A stretch of DNA of 64,000 nt from Whitmania pigra (Eukaryota; Annelida; Clitellata; Hirudinida; Haemopidae), in the NCBI GenBank assembly GCA_021613335.1, contig JAJTWR010000311.1, forward strand, positions 738,501-802,500, read 5' to 3'. Within the stretch, counting starts at the first letter, position 1. Each line of letters opens with the position of its first letter. Made by a program: the position numbers and the translations under genes. Shown one piece after another: positions 62,355-64,000 of the stretch. Under the pieces are notes generated by a model that saw only the letters and a list, made by a program, of their open reading frames with translations, had not been told where the DNA came from and did no database searches.

Positions 62355-64000
62355 TAATCTTTCTTCATTCAATCTTTACATTCATTCAATTGCTTACCGT
62401 ACAAAGACTTGAATCAATACGAAATAATTTCAATTATTTACGACACAGAATCGTGACGCCTCAGGTTGATTTATCACAGAGTTGTTGATGAAATATTTAA
62501 TTCAGAAATTTTTATTTTTGTTTAAAAATTAAGAAATGTCGTTTCACGATTTTGTACGCGTTGTTCGGTTGTGAAGCAGTAAATGTTTGAAGTAGATGAA
62601 GATTGCGATCACTTTTAATCTTTCGTAATCAGGTTTCAATTCAATGGACTTTCAACTAATTTGTTCTTAATGCTCATAATTATCTATTCATTCACTTATT
62701 TATTAAATAATACTCATAATAACTTATTCAATTATTCATCCGTTTATTTATTTAATTATTCATTCGTGCCTTCATTCATTCCTTCACTAAACCCTTGAGT
62801 TCCGGCATCGTAAAAGTTGAACTGAAGTTTCAGGTTAATGTAAACTTGCGTGTGAATGTTAAATACGATATTAACGTTTTAAAGCCACGTAATGTTTGGA
62901 TTAACAATGTAAATGTAAATAATAAACATGCTGCTGATGCTGCTGCTGTTGTTGTTGTTGCTTTCCATTCTTTCAAACGCACAAGTTCTTCGGAAAAATT
63001 TTTTTTTGTTCAATAAATTCAAATCTAATCTTTCAATCGTCAAATGTGGCGAGTTTCTTGTGGCTGAAAGAACAAGTACTTTTGTTCGTGGCGATGATGA
63101 TGATGACGGCGACGATGTTGGTGGGGATGGTGATGATAATGATTGATATGTAAAATTGAGTGCATGTGTTGGAAATCTTCCAAACCTAACTTTTTCCAGA
63201 AAAACAAACATTCCAGGTATTTCCTCAAAAATACGTGGAAAAAAAAAGAGGAAATGTTAATGCACGTTAAAGTTATTCACACATATTTTTTAACATACGA
63301 ACGAGAACTGATAATAGAATTAACAATTATTAATAATAATAATGAATAATATCGTAACAACATTAACAATACTTGAACTAACAATGTATAAAACACAAGT
63401 AATAATAAATAATAGTTATTAACGAATAGTTATTAATAACCAGCAGTTGATACCTTCATCAGCGTTGAATCTTGTACTTTCTCATCGTTGCAGAACGAAA
63501 GTTCAAAGTTTGAAAACTTTTCGCTCTGTGCTTCTACGTGGAAGGATTGAAGAATTGAAGGAGGTTTGTGGAGGTTGAAACAAGGCTCTGTTACTTCGTC
63601 CATTGATGATGCAGATGACCAAGAAAACAAACAAGAACATCCGATGATGACGACGACGACGACGACGATGATAGTGGTGGTGGTGATCATTATCATGTCC
63701 TGGTGTTGTCGAACATATTTTCAAATCTTCGGAAACCTCAGCAAGAAGGAGTTGTAAGGAAGCGAACTCCTTGCAAAGGATTGTGGAGTTTATACAGGAG
63801 ACTAGGAATGTACGTGATGTACGTGATGTGTGTTAGAAGCGTGCGTGACTTCGAGTTGCCCGAGCGTGTGGAGTTGGAAGTTTGCTGCTGATGAGGAGAG
63901 GCTCCACTGGTTTACATTTGATTGTATGGTAATGATGTTCAAGGGGAGGAAAATGCTGGTGATGGTAACTGCGGTGATGATGATAATTATGGTGATTGAT

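Noticed and set aside
62879..63757. His/Asp/Thr-rich frames on both strands near the right end.
   Set aside because: Products of GAT/GAC/CTG trinucleotide repeats with no splice or homology support.

Overview
The window is AT-rich nuclear DNA from an animal, most likely an invertebrate. The genes are intron-rich with phase-symmetric exons and canonical GT-AG junctions. They include dystroglycan, VPS36, the ciliary protein CFAP418, acid lipases, trypsin-family proteases, thrombospondin type 1 repeats (TSR) and a fibrinogen-related domain. Degenerate Ty3/Gypsy, hAT, Helitron, Tigger/pogo, LINE and probable MULE copies are also present. I cannot place it more precisely; nothing in the sequence settles the phylum.

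Left end (1-4.5 kb): the tail of a dead Ty3/Gypsy element whose 3' LTR is split by a hAT element. From about 4.5 to 38.4 kb lies a large imperfect palindrome with arms of about 16.7 kb around a spacer of about 0.44 kb. Each arm carries, from outside inwards, two trypsin-like genes with a Helitron helicase relic between them, then a 32-exon gene for a secreted protein. That protein has a signal peptide, a KYPEPP-repeat region, 24 TSRs, a fibrinogen-related domain and a YPTQPP tail ending in acidic residues. The two large genes are head to head, with matching TATA promoters facing away from the spacer. Their inner 8.5 kb looks essentially identical between arms, introns included. The promoter end and the trypsin ends have diverged and carry arm-specific hAT insertions. 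This pattern suggests an old inverted duplication partly homogenised by gene conversion.

Middle (37.8-48.9 kb): the outer 0.54 kb of the right arm (segment A) recurs at 43.2 kb. Between the two copies sits a 4.8-kb duplicate (segment B) of the region at 51.9-56.4 kb. B holds a complete acid lipase gene flanked by an orphan last exon of VPS36 and an orphan first exon of CFAP418, so the direction of copying is clear. Next come a LINE fragment nested in a short interspersed repeat, a Tigger element and a probable MULE relic.

Right end (48.9-64 kb): a compact ancestral gene block. VPS36 (+) converges on the lipase (-). The lipase shares a 315-bp head-to-head interval with CFAP418 (+). CFAP418 converges within 93 bp on dystroglycan (-), whose large last exon ends the gene content. 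The last 3.5 kb is microsatellite-rich and shows no gene. The proteases, lipases and TSR/fibrinogen proteins all look secreted; VPS36 (endosomal ESCRT-II), CFAP418 (cilium/photoreceptor) and dystroglycan (matrix receptor) are conserved single-copy housekeeping or structural genes.
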